Source: Sergeia podlipaevii (Eukaryota > Euglenozoa > Kinetoplastea > Trypanosomatida > Trypanosomatidae). Taken from it: a DNA stretch of 64,000 bases. Positions within the stretch are counted from its first letter, which is position 1. Each line of letters begins with the position of its first letter. Positions 8,286-18,600 of the stretch are shown here, piece by piece. The notes below the pieces were generated by a model. The model was not told the origin of the DNA. It did no database searches and saw only the letters and a program-made list of their open reading frames with translations. The position numbers and the translations under genes were made by a program. Where the stretch lies: NCBI GenBank assembly GCA_030849805.1, contig JASANZ010002233.1, forward strand, positions 1 through 64,000, in the 5' to 3' direction.

Positions 8286-9530
8286 TCAAGCAGTGTGAGT
8301 GATGAGACGAACAAAGTCCTCCGTGGTGTTCTCCAGCTGCTCATGGAGCGGCATCATGGTGGTGTCATAGTCGCCTTGTATCTCCTTGACCTTAGTCGCC
8401 ATCTCAGATTGGTACGCAGCCACCGTCTTCTGAGCCTCCGCTGTGTCTTCGCTGAGCTTGTTCATGCGATGGCGGAGGTCAACGATGAGCTGCTGAGTCA
8501 CCGCCCCTGCCTGGGTGAGTCGCATAAGGTTCTTCTTGGTTCTAGCGTACTGCGCAAGAAGATCCCTCTCCACCTCCTTGTCATTCACCAAAACAGTCCC
8601 CGCCTTGGCGCCGTCTACGTCAGTAGTAGCAGTCGCGGCAACCAACTGACCTGCCGCTGCTTCCTTGTCATCCTCATCGTCGTTGAGCTCATCAGCGGGT
8701 GGCGCTACACCGAAGGCCAGCTTGTGCTGCAGGGCAAGCACCCGCTTCTTGTTCGTAGAGCTCGTGTCACGCAAGAGCAGTGGCGCGGTGATGATCTTCA
8801 CCCGGTAGTAGTCCCGCACTGCGTGCAGCCATTCGCCTAGGCACCCGAGCGGAGTGCTGATGACGTATAGGGCTTCCACGCTGTGCGAAGGAAGTTCGCA
8901 GAAGGCCTCCAGCTCTTCCATGAAAACGTCATCGAGCGTATCCTTCGTCTTCAGCATGCCCTCGCTGCGTGTCACGAAGAACCCAGTGAAATAGTTGTGA
9001 CTCATCACCACCTTGGCTGCCTTCCATGAACAGTCCTCCTCCCCGCGCACCCGCATCACCATCTCTAACGTCTCGATCGCCTGGTCCGGCGGGCACTGGT
9101 AGTTGCTGATTATGCGCAGCGCATCAGCAGGGCAAGAGTTAATGGATTCATAACTATCCAGTAGCTTCTTGCGTGCCTTGTTCATAAAGTCGTTGGCCGC
9201 GGGAAGCATGTCACGCTGCTCCACAAACACACCAGTCTGTGAGCGCTTTTCCTGCTCCACCGTCTTCTTCTCTAGCCATGAGATCAGAGAGCGGATGTAC
9301 TCCTGTTTCACCGCGACAGAGTACGTGACGACTACATGGGGTTGGATTTTGGGCTCGTAGTGATGTGACAGGCGGGCCAAGTTTGCGAAGTACTCAGTGT
9401 GGAGGTACCCGAGCTGAGCGGCCTTGCTTTCAACGTCCTCCTCGAGAGCATGAAGCTCGGCCTGCTCCTTCGCTAGCTCCTCGCGAAGCTTGGCAAGAGC
9501 ATCGTTGACTTTTGGGGAAGCGGAGGCCAT
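8286..9530 (-). CDS. Free-standing dynein-stalk-like protein, 414 aa
   Basis: The layout is coiled coil (about 5-50), globular domain (about 130-255), acidic linker, and a second coiled coil (about 325-410). The globular part reads like the microtubule-binding tip of a dynein heavy-chain stalk: CPADALRIISNYQCPPDQAI, then a W-x2-A-K-V-V helix, a TKDTLDDVFMEELEAFCELP stretch and CLGEWLHAVRDYYRVKI, which parallel the PP-x2-V, W-x2-(A/G)-K and W-V-x-A-x2-x-Y segments of axonemal heavy chains. No AAA+ motor is present. The start at 9530 (MASASPKVND) follows a good SL acceptor; upstream frame extension is leader sequence. A microtubule- or axoneme-binding role is inferred. A degenerate heavy-chain fragment is unlikely, since the frame is intact and has its own splice signal. 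Confidence 0.7.
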   Translation of the reverse strand: MASASPKVNDALAKLREELAKEQAELHALEEDVESKAAQLGYLHTEYFANLARLSHHYEPKIQPHVVVTYSVAVKQEYIRSLISWLEKKTVEQEKRSQTGVFVEQRDMLPAANDFMNKARKKLLDSYESINSCPADALRIISNYQCPPDQAIETLEMVMRVRGEEDCSWKAAKVVMSHNYFTGFFVTRSEGMLKTKDTLDDVFMEELEAFCELPSHSVEALYVISTPLGCLGEWLHAVRDYYRVKIITAPLLLRDTSSTNKKRVLALQHKLAFGVAPPADELNDDEDDKEAAAGQLVAATATTDVDGAKAGTVLVNDKEVERDLLAQYARTKKNLMRLTQAGAVTQQLIVDLRHRMNKLSEDTAEAQKTVAAYQSEMATKVKEIQGDYDTTMMPLHEQLENTTEDFVRLITHTA

Positions 9531-9597
9531 GAGTGCTTCTGTGTTTGTGTGCGTGCTTGTGTTTGTGTATGTATAGAAGTGAGCACTACTTGATATG

Positions 9598-9599
9598 CT
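9598..9599 (-). promoter_or_regulatory. Predicted SL acceptor, dynein-stalk-like gene
   Basis: A U-rich tract (complement of about 9628-9662) is followed by its first AG in CATTCCAG. The gene-encoded 5' UTR would be 67 nt, which supports the start at 9530. Confidence 0.6.
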
Positions 9600-10023
9600 G
9601 GAATGTATACACACGCGTGTGTGCACACAAATAATAATAATAAAAATAAAAGACAAAGGCAAAGCATAGACATAGGTAGATAGATAGACGAGTTCGCCAT
9701 AGATCAAAATTAACAAAAGGAACGATGTTTAGAAGGCAAACAAAACACATTCCCATCATATACGTGTACCGATGCGTCTTTCCTCTAAAAGCCAGCCCAC
9801 TTAACTCTTCTGCCTTTTCCTTTTGTTTACTTTTGCCATCTCAGTAATGGCACACCAACAAAACAGCAAACAATAAATAAATATGTGAGCGAGCTAACAC
9901 CAGCATAACCAAGCTACAGGGATGTAGAGGACGCTAATTTCCCCACTTTTGCCTTCCTCAAGCCACATCACCTCTCGCTCTCTCCACTACCGAGAGTCAT
10001 GCAGACTTTTTTTTTCTTCTTCT

Positions 10024-10044
10024 TCTCTCTCTCTCTCTCTCTCT
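10024..10044. repeat. (CT)n microsatellite
   Basis: About ten CT units lying just downstream of the bS6m stop codon, thus in its 3' UTR (GA on the transcript). Confidence 0.85.
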
Positions 10045-10048
10045 TTTA

Positions 10049-10528
10049 TTAACTGCGCAAGAAGCTAGACCAGCGGGTACGGGAGAACTCTTTCCAGTTC
10101 ATATCCAGCTGCTCATAGACATCCCCAGACACCTGCGGAGGCCAGTTGATCTCTTCTTCAAGGCGTGAGAAGGTATCCAAAGGAAAAAATGCAGCCGCGT
10201 TCTGAGAGTTGTGCTTGGCCCCAACCGGCCTCTCAAGGTTGTTAAGGCGCAGGGTGATGTGCACGTCAGCGTGCTCTCTCATCACCTTTTCTATCCGACT
10301 CATCTGTTCCTCGCCCATATCTAGCTGCAAGGTGATATAGCGGGCGTACGTCGTGACAGAGTTGTCTGCGTCTCTGAAGCGGCTATATGGTCTCATGATG
10401 CCCTCATTACTGAACTTACGGATAAGGCCGCCGGCGTTGTAGATGGACACCGCAATCTCACGTAGTGTCTGGGCAGTGTGCTTGCGTGGCCGCGGTTTCA
10501 TCACCAACACAAAGGAGTAGAACACCAT
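10049..10528 (-). CDS. MRPS6: Mitochondrial ribosomal protein bS6m
   Basis: Bacterial-type S6 of the mitochondrial small subunit, 159 residues. The start MVFYSFVLVMKPRPRKHTAQ matches the first beta strand of S6 proteins (M-x2-Y-E-x2-L-I-x-K-P). A TLREIAVSIYNAGGLIRKFS helix and strand and a YARYITLQLDM strand follow, then an EQMSRIEKVMREHADV helix, giving the beta-alpha-beta-beta-alpha-beta order of the fold. About 60 extra residues at the C-terminus are typical of extended kinetoplastid mitoribosomal proteins. The chosen start is the one that matches the family; the 29 codons upstream encode an I/Y/V-rich leader translation. The mature protein would bind small-subunit rRNA next to bS18m. Confidence 0.82.
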   Translation of the reverse strand: MVFYSFVLVMKPRPRKHTAQTLREIAVSIYNAGGLIRKFSNEGIMRPYSRFRDADNSVTTYARYITLQLDMGEEQMSRIEKVMREHADVHITLRLNNLERPVGAKHNSQNAAAFFPLDTFSRLEEEINWPPQVSGDVYEQLDMNWKEFSRTRWSSFLRS

Positions 10529-10586
10529 TTTAAGAAAGTAGAAAGAGAGCAATACTACGTGTTGAGGTACTTGTACTACCACTACC

Positions 10587-10605
10587 ATATATATATATAT
10601 ATATA
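10587..10605. repeat. (TA)n in the bS6m 5' UTR
   Basis: About nine TA units lie between the predicted SL acceptor and the start codon, so they would be present in the mature mRNA leader. Confidence 0.8.
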
Positions 10606-10622
10606 GCAACAACACTATACAC

Positions 10623-10624
10623 CT
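10623..10624 (-). promoter_or_regulatory. Predicted SL acceptor, bS6m gene
   Basis: A strong pyrimidine tract (complement of about 10634-10674) is followed by its first AG in GCCTAAAG, leaving a 94-nt gene-encoded leader. Confidence 0.6.
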
Positions 10625-11301
10625 TTAGGCAATAAAGAGGGGAACGAAAAAAAAGAGAGAAAGGAGGAAAATGAAGCAATCAAATACAGCGAGTGTTAAA
10701 TGTTGCCTGCAAAACTGCAGGCAACAAAAATACAAAAAAAAAGTGGTACATCAAAAAAAAAAAATCGATTTAATCCACAACCGATCGGCACCAGTCTACA
10801 CACACACAAAAAAAAAATGAGCATTTTTCCTTTTCCTTTTGAACGAGTTCTGGATTCCTTTCACTACACCAATATCAATTAGATTCAACAGATGATTGAT
10901 AGTGCGTACAGCTTAATTAAGGAGCACGTTTTTTTTTTTTTTTTTAAGTATAGGAAGGAAGGATGATAAAATCGGAGAATGTTACTTAATGATCATCAAC
11001 AAGATCGCTTTTTGCTTTGCCCTCCACATAGTACTTCAAAAAGCCCCATGTAGAGCCCCGACGCATGACACTGACTATTTATCAACTTACTTTCGTCATG
11101 TCTTACAATGCGCACGAATTCCTCCTCATCTCTGCCTTCAACGTAAGCTCAACGGTTCCTATCAAGCCAGAAAATTGAATATGGAAAGAGTAGTAGATAT
11201 ATACTTCCTCCATAACCGTTGTCATTAAACAGCCGCTGTAAGGCATCTTTTAATCCTTTTCCTTCTTCTCCTTCACTTCTCTCTCCTGTCTTCAACCTCT
11301 C

Positions 11302-13353
11302 TCACATAAGATCTCCAGTGAAGCTTCGCGCACTGTTCAAGAAGTAGTTGAGCACTACCGCGCTGGCGGTCTCAATGGCATAACGATGCGCCTCACGCTC
11401 AAATGCCACCCGCTTCGCCCAAGGCACGTTTTTAGCCTTCTGCTCCCACCGCACGTATTCCACCATCTTCCGCCTGCGTATGCGGCTGGCACCAGGATGA
11501 GCCACAGCCTCGCCTGCTTCATCGCCAAAGAGCTTCTGTGCTGCCTTGGCAACGGTCTCGGAGTCCTCGTTGGCCGTTAAGAGTGTGTGAAGGAGATCAC
11601 TGGCCTCTGCAACGCTGGTAGGGGTTGCCTCCGCCACGCATCCCGACACGTCCCCCTCCGCCGCCGCTCGACACATGGCAGCTGCAGCCTCTTCCGTGTT
11701 CTCTGTTTGTCCCGTCCGCTTCGTCTCCTGAGACTCCTTGCTGTTCTCGATGGCTCGTGCTCGTGCATCAAGATACTGCGAGCGTGGTAGCAAGGGAGAC
11801 TCGTCACTTGAAATGGGATAGACCACCTTGCGCAGAGGCCGCATTGTGTAGCGGGCGGCACCACGCACAATAGACACTGGGACGTGTGGGTAGAGACGAG
11901 TCATGACGTGCAGCAGGCCCGCCCCTTCCGCTGCCTGTACGCAGGCAATGCTCTGCGGTGCGAAGCTCTTGTTCAGGGCTTCTTCCGTATACGTCCTGCA
12001 TGCGACATCATGCCTTGGCCCTTCCGTGACCACGCCGATGCTCGACTCTGCGCAGTGGAGGAGCGTCGGAGATGTAGGAGGCTGACGCGCGTACTCGTAC
12101 CAAAACGAAGGTGCCCTTTTCCTTGTGCTGGCACCCATCTTCTTGACTTCTTTCACAGAGACCATGTCATCAATAACCTCCACTGGCCTATATGCCGGCA
12201 GAGCCTCGTTGGCTTGCCAGTACCTCCGCATCCCCTCCGCCACCTCCTTCGGGACCGCTGGGAAAGGCTTCCGGTACATGCCTCCCTTCATCGCCTCCGC
12301 CACCTGACTGGCTGGATGGAGGAAAATGCAAGGCCCAGAAAAGTAGGAGGCGTTGTGTAGCTCGCACCGTGGCCTCGCGCAGAGAGAAGGAACATGTGTG
12401 TCCTCAAGGCACAAGCCACACTCTTGCAGAAAGGCCTCATGTGTGACGCACACAGATCCGAGCGCGACCTTCGTGCTGGTGGCACTCCACTCTTGCTGAC
12501 ACTTAGGGTTCTGCTCTACATCCAGCGCTTCCATCGATAAGGGTCGCTCCTGCTTGCCTTCGATCCCAGAGACAGTGGCCCCTTCTCCACCCGCAGCGCT
12601 GATGCTCAGTCTGTCCATGTCCGTTGCAGCTGGCTGCCACCCGCCGCCGCCCAGCACCGGCGACACGGCAGAGGTGCCAATAAAAGTGAGAGAGTGGACG
12701 GACAACATCGGCAGCCGCATCACCGCATCGGCGCAGCGGCCAGCTGAGGTGACGCTGCTGCCACTGACTACTGCAAGCACAGGCGTCTTGCGCTGTTTGT
12801 CTGTGAGCACTGTGGCGGAGAGCGAGTCACGCGCGGGACGCTCAAAGAAACCAAAGAAGGCCTCCACACAGCCCGCGATGGTGATTGGGGTGCGGTAGCG
12901 CATGGACGCGTACACGTACATGAGCTCGTGTATACCGTACTTGGTGCCGTTGTCTGCTGCCATCAATACGTGTGTGTGTACTGGCCCCTCTTCCCAGGCA
13001 AGTGATGTGGAACTCGTCTCATGTAGTGAGTGGTGCGCGTCCTTTCTGCCCTCGAAGAAGGAGGTGACGTAGTCTACAACTCCCTCAAGCACTTCGTCGC
13101 CTTTCATAAAGGCAAGACCGTATAGTGTGAGTGAACGTGCGTCGCTCCCTTGCTCGCGCTTTGCCTGAGCCGCCAGCATCATGCGCTCTTCGGCCTTGCG
13201 ACCCTCAATCAGAACCCCCTGAGTGTTGTTTGCTGTGAAGAGGAACATGCCCTCTGGAACCGGGGGGAGTGTGACGTCATCAACGTCAAACATAGAGAGG
13301 AGAGCCCACAGTAGCGTAAAAAGGCATATGCAAACAAATATTGCGTTCGCCAT
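11302..13353 (-). CDS. Secreted/membrane nucleoside-phosphorylase-like protein A, 683 aa
   Basis: The N-terminus (MANAIFVCICLFTLLWALLS) is a signal peptide or anchor. The remainder resembles the phosphorylase superfamily that includes MTA nucleosidase and plant bark storage proteins. A strand-turn VLAVVSGSSVTSAGRCADAV is followed by LTFIGTSAVSPVLGG, matching the phosphate/ribose region (G-x-A-G plus G). Further on, SIACVQAAEGAGLLHVMTRL and VPVSIVRGAARYTMRP match the M-E-(S/A)-A and I-R-x-x-S-D region. The Glu is kept, but the family's catalytic S-D is replaced by A-R. Several Cys-rich insertions (EECGLC-like segments, ARPRCEL) fit disulfides outside the cytosol. A paralogue lies directly upstream in the transcript. 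The function may be binding or storage rather than catalysis. Confidence 0.65.
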   Translation of the reverse strand: MANAIFVCICLFTLLWALLSMFDVDDVTLPPVPEGMFLFTANNTQGVLIEGRKAEERMMLAAQAKREQGSDARSLTLYGLAFMKGDEVLEGVVDYVTSFFEGRKDAHHSLHETSSTSLAWEEGPVHTHVLMAADNGTKYGIHELMYVYASMRYRTPITIAGCVEAFFGFFERPARDSLSATVLTDKQRKTPVLAVVSGSSVTSAGRCADAVMRLPMLSVHSLTFIGTSAVSPVLGGGGWQPAATDMDRLSISAAGGEGATVSGIEGKQERPLSMEALDVEQNPKCQQEWSATSTKVALGSVCVTHEAFLQECGLCLEDTHVPSLCARPRCELHNASYFSGPCIFLHPASQVAEAMKGGMYRKPFPAVPKEVAEGMRRYWQANEALPAYRPVEVIDDMVSVKEVKKMGASTRKRAPSFWYEYARQPPTSPTLLHCAESSIGVVTEGPRHDVACRTYTEEALNKSFAPQSIACVQAAEGAGLLHVMTRLYPHVPVSIVRGAARYTMRPLRKVVYPISSDESPLLPRSQYLDARARAIENSKESQETKRTGQTENTEEAAAAMCRAAAEGDVSGCVAEATPTSVAEASDLLHTLLTANEDSETVAKAAQKLFGDEAGEAVAHPGASRIRRRKMVEYVRWEQKAKNVPWAKRVAFEREAHRYAIETASAVVLNYFLNSARSFTGDLM

Positions 13354-13669
13354 TTTTTTTTTTTTTTTGAAAAGAAAATAGTAGTAGTAAATAAACTCTC
13401 CGATGGAAACGATAGTTGCTGAGCTCAAAAAACACGAGTACCAATCTGTATATAGGCTATTGCTATGAATGCTCAGTGGGAAGAGATGGAGTGTAAAAGG
13501 GTGTAACAATATATATTCTCAGGAGGCAAACTGCTAGAAAAAAAAGGGCACAATAGAGTGCTCGAGTCCGATAAATATGCCGGAGGTTCCATATGACATG
13601 TTTCTCACATCCCCCTTATACTTTCTCAAAGTTGTGCCAACCTTTCAATGCATGTATGTTTTCTGACAC
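13354..13669. other. Non-coding spacer in the tandem pair
   Basis: Short spacer between the two phosphorylase-like genes. A T15 run at 13353-13368 overlaps the start codon edge (poly-A just before AUG on the mRNA), and the candidate acceptor lies at 13534. No other feature is seen. Confidence 0.65.
13534..13535 (-). promoter_or_regulatory. Candidate SL acceptor, phosphorylase-like gene A
   Basis: On the minus strand CCCTTTTTTTTCT is followed by AG. This gives a 5' UTR of about 180 nt that includes an A15 run directly before the start codon. Confidence 0.4.
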
Positions 13670-15238
13670 TCACTCCATTGCATCAAAGCGCCTACCACCA
13701 AAGAAATAGTTGCTGAGAACAAACGTGACAGTCCGAATTGAATAATGAAAAGAGGAAATCACAAAGGTCTCGTGCTCCTCTGCAGACGTGTAGGCCGTAT
13801 TCTGCCTCCACACATACGCCCCCACTGCCGCATCCTCCTCCACTGATGGGTCGCCTGTTGCAAAAAGCTCTGCATGTCTCTCAAGGGCTGCTGTGGTCTC
13901 ACTCCCCAAAGAAACAGAAATTCCACCGCGTGTTCGGTTCGCGGTAAGAAACAGTTTCTGCTGTGGGTACATGTCATAGTTTGAAGCACCACGAATGACC
14001 GCAATAGGAATGTGCGGCGCCGCCTGCATGCTCTGCAGAAACCCAAAGGACTCCATCGCCTGCACACACACAACATCTCTCGCAGTATGCGCTGCAGCAC
14101 CAGACTTTTCATTCAGTACCGCGGCGGTGTGCTCGCGGCACAAGTAGTCCAGCTCCGCGCCTGAGTAGAGATTGTTGATTGTGGCCTCTACGCAAGGAAC
14201 AAAACGCGGCTGAGGAAGCGTTTCCGGCTCCGTCTCTACCGCCTCGTTGGCCGCCCACCATTTCTTGGCACTTGCAGTGACTCCAGGTGGCATCGCAGGA
14301 AACTGCTTGTTGGCGGAGGCGGCCTCAATGTCTCTGGCAAGCGTATCGTCCATTAAAAAGTGATTGCCAGCGAGAAGACGCTTGCAGTTGAAGCGGCGGC
14401 ACTGGCTGTCCGACACCTCTTCGACGCAGTCGCCAGAGGTGAGCAGCAGCGCGCCAGAGGTAACGCAGACGCTGCCCACCCCAATAGCCTTCTGTGGAGA
14501 GAGCGGGGAGCAGCCGTCAGTGTCGAGCTGCTTACCGCTCTTGAGCAGTTCAAAGTTGACGGGGCTGGACACTGGAGGGGAGGACGCAGCAGTCGACTTG
14601 GCAGCCAAGTTCCCAGCCTGCAGCTTGGCGCGGAATTCTTTCGGGGTCAGCACAAGCTCTGGCTCCTCTTCCTCCTCTACCTCCCTCAAGAGGTCCTCTT
14701 CGCCCCTGACGTTGATCCTGTTGCGCTCATCCATCTTCTGCTGTGTCTTGTAGTAAGGCGTGTCGGTTGGATCCCAGCCACCGATGAAGGGTGAGAAGCC
14801 TGACGTACCAATATAGACGATGCTCTTGTATGTGAGGGACCGCATGCGCTGTAACTTGAGTACCTCGTCTGTGCACAGAGCCGACGATATGAACCCAATG
14901 CCCGTAGTGACGGTGAGGGAGCGCACCTGATGACCGTCTGCGTGGACGATGTAGCCCAGAAATGCACTGCGGCAGTTTGGGATATCGATAGCTTCGCTAG
15001 ACTCCATGGCGGTGTGCAGGAAGGAGAGTTCGTGAGTGCCTGAGTACTCGCCGCTGTCCGCGCACATGAAAACAGACACACTGTCACCGTAGACATGCTG
15101 CGTCTCTTCCTCAAGTGGGTCCAGTACATCGTCGCTGTTCGTTGCGATAGCGATAGAGCTGGCGAGCAGTGCGATCAGAAGAGTAGCACAGAGAATGTGC
15201 CTAGCACTGCACTGCTTGACTGGAGAAAACACGGTCAT
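13670..15238 (-). CDS. Secreted/membrane nucleoside-phosphorylase-like protein B, 522 aa
   Basis: Paralogue of the downstream gene, with the same order of motifs. A signal peptide or anchor (ARHILCATLLIALLASSIAI) begins near residue 12. TVTTGIGFISSALCTDEVLK and IVYIGTSGFSPFIGGWDP form the phosphate/ribose part. VVCVQAMESFGFLQSMQAAP followed by IPIAVIRGASNYDMYP forms the C-terminal active-site part. A-M-E-S is intact, but the family S-D is S-N here. Paired cysteines (GALLLTSGDCVEEVSDSQCR) suggest disulfides. The start at 15238 (MTVFSPVKQC) is preferred; a second in-frame Met 14 codons upstream would add a Lys/Asn-rich stretch. It probably acts in an endomembrane compartment or outside the cell. 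Enzyme activity is uncertain. Confidence 0.65.
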   Translation of the reverse strand: MTVFSPVKQCSARHILCATLLIALLASSIAIATNSDDVLDPLEEETQHVYGDSVSVFMCADSGEYSGTHELSFLHTAMESSEAIDIPNCRSAFLGYIVHADGHQVRSLTVTTGIGFISSALCTDEVLKLQRMRSLTYKSIVYIGTSGFSPFIGGWDPTDTPYYKTQQKMDERNRINVRGEEDLLREVEEEEEPELVLTPKEFRAKLQAGNLAAKSTAASSPPVSSPVNFELLKSGKQLDTDGCSPLSPQKAIGVGSVCVTSGALLLTSGDCVEEVSDSQCRRFNCKRLLAGNHFLMDDTLARDIEAASANKQFPAMPPGVTASAKKWWAANEAVETEPETLPQPRFVPCVEATINNLYSGAELDYLCREHTAAVLNEKSGAAAHTARDVVCVQAMESFGFLQSMQAAPHIPIAVIRGASNYDMYPQQKLFLTANRTRGGISVSLGSETTAALERHAELFATGDPSVEEDAAVGAYVWRQNTAYTSAEEHETFVISSFHYSIRTVTFVLSNYFFGGRRFDAME

Positions 15239-15683
15239 TGAATTTTTCTTTATAACGATATTGTTTTTTTTTTTGCTCAAATATTTGCTTTTTTAAGAAA
15301 AAGAAAACCCGATGTCAACTGTAGGGTTTTTTTAATTGTAAGACTGCTGTCTCACAGAGTAACACGAGCTAGCTTACAACAGATGCTTAGCACATCGATG
15401 ACAGCGACAGAGTCAAAAAAAGAGAAAAAGAAAAAAAATTGGTTAAGTAGATGCCAGAAGCCACTGACAAAAGGAAAAAAAAAATAGCTACAAGTAATAA
15501 AAAAGGCGATGTCAGTGTTCGCTTTGAAGTAATTCAACACATACTGACCAACAATAAAGCGCTACACATTTTGTATTGATGCACTTCGAGCAGGACCTCA
15601 ACACACATACACATATGCCTATCCGTCTACACACACACAACGAGATTCCACTTTTGCAGCAAGATCCGCCTTCCTTCCTGCTC
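15239..15683. other. Non-coding spacer
   Basis: AT-rich with mixed A and T runs (15264-15275, 15470-15485). It carries the leader of phosphorylase-like gene B and the COG6 3' UTR. No gene is seen. Confidence 0.65.
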
Positions 15684-18600
15684 CTAGTCTGCTCCCTCCC
15701 CGCCCATGAGCACCTGCAGCTTGCGCGGCGCCAAATCATCAAAAGCGGCTATTTCTTCCGGGCTCAGTTGCTGCGCCTTTCCATTCCGTATCGCGTTCTG
15801 CACCTCTTCATAGAGCCGCACATACAACTGGCATACGTGCTGGGTGGTCGCTCGCTGCTGCCAGGCCCTCTCCGCAGGATTAGACAGTGCATTTATTAAA
15901 GGAAGTGCGGGTAGCCGTCCAGAGGTGGCGATGATGTTGTAAAAGTTGTGTAGCTGGTCAAGCGTCACGCCAATGCCCTTCTCTCTCCCAGAAACGCTGA
16001 AGTAATGATTGGAAGTGGCTGCGGCCATATCTTGTAGCAGGTGCTGTCGCAGAGCTGCCAGCTTCTCATCCAATACGCTAAAAATTGTGAGCCCTGCCGC
16101 CTCAGCTTCAGGCTTTGACGGTGGAGCAAGGGCAACCAACACAAAGGCTTCCTGCCGCTGCAGTACCTCCTTCAGTGCGTAGGTGGCATTGTATTCCATC
16201 ACGTGGAGACACGGCTCATCCAGACCGTTGTGCAGTGTGACCTGGCTGGAGATCTGGGCTGGCGCCTTCATGAGAGTTTCCATTAGTGCTGTGCAATACA
16301 CCTCTGGCTTGCCCTCTTCCCTGATTTCAGTTTGCTGCTGCTGTTGTTGCTGTTGCTGCTTGAGAGCATGGATCATAGACTGCTGCCTCTCCGTGTCTAA
16401 AAGCACATCAGCAAGCAGGCCCAGACAGAATTCAAACTCCGGCGAGGGTGGCAGCACCATCTGCTGAAGCACTTGTGTGAGGTTCCCAGCACTGGCGCGC
16501 AGCTCTTGATCCGCATTGCCTGTGTAGTAGCCAATATTCGTACTTGTGACGGAGGCGCCGAGCTGCAGCGAGCTGGGCGTAGCAGCAAAAGAGAGCGAGG
16601 TGGAGCTTGGCATGTCGTTAGCAACAGCAATACTGTCATCTAGAGCACTGCCGGCCTCTGACGTGTGCGCAAGAAGGAAGTCCAGCACATACCGCCTGGG
16701 AGGAAGTGGTGGTGCGGCCTGAGTGCCTGCATTATTTAAAGCGCTGGCATTGTTACTATTGCTGTCGCTGTTGCCCGCCAGCTCCATCGCGTAGGTCGAC
16801 GCCAGGCGCCGCAGCACCGGCAGACGGTAAACAATTCCCGCTGGACTGTCAAAGAGCCGGTCAGACAGCAACGCTACGTAGTCGTTGAAGATCTTGAGGA
16901 GATCAGTAATGGCAGTCTCCGTGACCAACATGGTGAGCGCTGAGTCCTTCCCTAGTAACGGCACAAACGTGGCTGTGCCATAGTACCGGAACAGCTCTAG
17001 CAACGCAAAGCACGTGCGGGTGCCATGCAGCACGCCTTGAAGTACGGAGGTGACGATAGCTTCCTGTTGTGTGCGAGAAGTAACGTTGCTGTATTGCTGA
17101 ATCATCGCGAAAGAGTTCGCGTCGTGAGCTGTGGGGTCGCCATGCCCACCCCCACCAGTGTTGGATCCCGAGGACGGCTGCATAGACCGTCCTGTTGCAG
17201 CAAAAAGAAGGCGAGTAAGGCTGCCAGTAAGACCGCGAGGTCCTTTGCCGGGCGTGAGACCAAATCCTCCCTCTCCACCCGCGGCGCCGTTGCCAAGCAC
17301 AGACGTAGCTCGTACAAAGCGCTCTAAAATATTGTTGAGTGCGGCATGAATATGCTTGCAAACACCACCGAATGCGTACCCCAGCAGTGCTGCCTTGGTG
17401 GTTGCTGTGGCGGTGATGTCTGTCGCGCTCTTGAAGCTCTCCGCCGCCACAGCCGTTGCTGCTGTTCCCTCTAAGTCTCCTGTTTGCCCTCTGAAGAAAA
17501 GAGACAAAAAGTCCTCCTCCTCGACAATGGTCTGGTGCAGCCAAGCAAACAAGGAGCTGAAGAAGACAACCGGATCATTCAGCTCCGCCTCCAGAGGACG
17601 TGTTCCAGTTCTTTCACTGTCCCCAGCAACGGCGCCACTGTTGCCTGCGGCTCCCGCTCTATAAGTGCCCGTTGACGTTGTAGCCGACCCCGTCGTCAGC
17701 AGGTGAAAGTACCGGCGCAGAACAGAAGCCCTTCGCAGTCTTGCCACCTCGTCCACAACCTTTTCCCACTGGGGCCTGCTCTCCTCGAACAATACCTGCA
17801 CGCAGCGGAGATAAAAGTGAGACACCTCAGGGACATCCGCGGTCATGCCCGCCATGAGCACGTCGTAGCTCTTCCCGTCCGCCCCAGCGGTGGCCGAGAG
17901 GGACAGCAAATACCGAGCAATCTTTTCCGTCGCCTTCATAATGGCAGTGTAGGTCGACTCCATGACAGCGCCAGCGCTATCCTGAAACTCACGGGAGAGG
18001 AGAAGCGTGCGGCTCTTGCGGTGAACCTCGCGAGCTCGCTCCAGAACGTTCAAGTAGTTCGCGTCCACCGCCGCTTCCTCGAGGATGTGTTGCTCTTCTG
18101 GGCCAAAGTTGAGTCTCTCCTTAAACTCGCGGATATCACGCGCGCGCTGCTGGACGAGCGTTAGCTCACTCTGGAGAGTGCCTACGTGGCGCGTGAACTC
18201 CTCCGCTTCCTGCGCGTGCGCGTTGAGCGCGGAGGCGAGAGAAGAACACTGGCCCTCCAGCGCCTGCACATGTGCAGCGACCTCATTGAAGACCTCATAG
18301 ACCGCCTCGAATTCTCGCAGGAAGTTCATGTGCATGTCGACTGTCCTACAGTCCAGTGCCACACATAGCGCGTCTGCACTGGGTGGAGCAGCCGCTATTT
18401 CGGCTGCTGGTGCTCCTTGCATGGCTGCAGCTAAGGAAACCTTCCCGGGTCCCAGGGATCCTCCTTGCTGCTTCATCGGAAGTACGCTGGATCTGTCCTC
18501 GGTCTTGTTGCCAGCGACAACAACTTCTTCACGAACGCTAAAATACTCTGGCACGGCTTCCTCAGCGTACTGCACGAGATCCTTGAGCTGATCATTCACA

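Larger units (their letters stand above)
9531..10048. other. Non-coding spacer
   Basis: Contains the leader of the dynein-stalk-like gene and the 3' UTR of the bS6m gene. A CT repeat lies directly below the bS6m stop. No gene is seen. Confidence 0.65.
10529..11301. other. Non-coding spacer
   Basis: AT-rich spacer with A runs at about 10734-10763 and 10806-10816 and a T17 run at about 10929-10945. No gene is seen; it should hold the 3' UTR of the larger phosphorylase-like gene. Confidence 0.65.

Noticed and set aside
8286..9530. Dynein-stalk-like gene as a broken piece of a dynein heavy chain
   Set aside because: The frame is intact, with its own start, splice signal and stop, and no motor fragments lie on either side.
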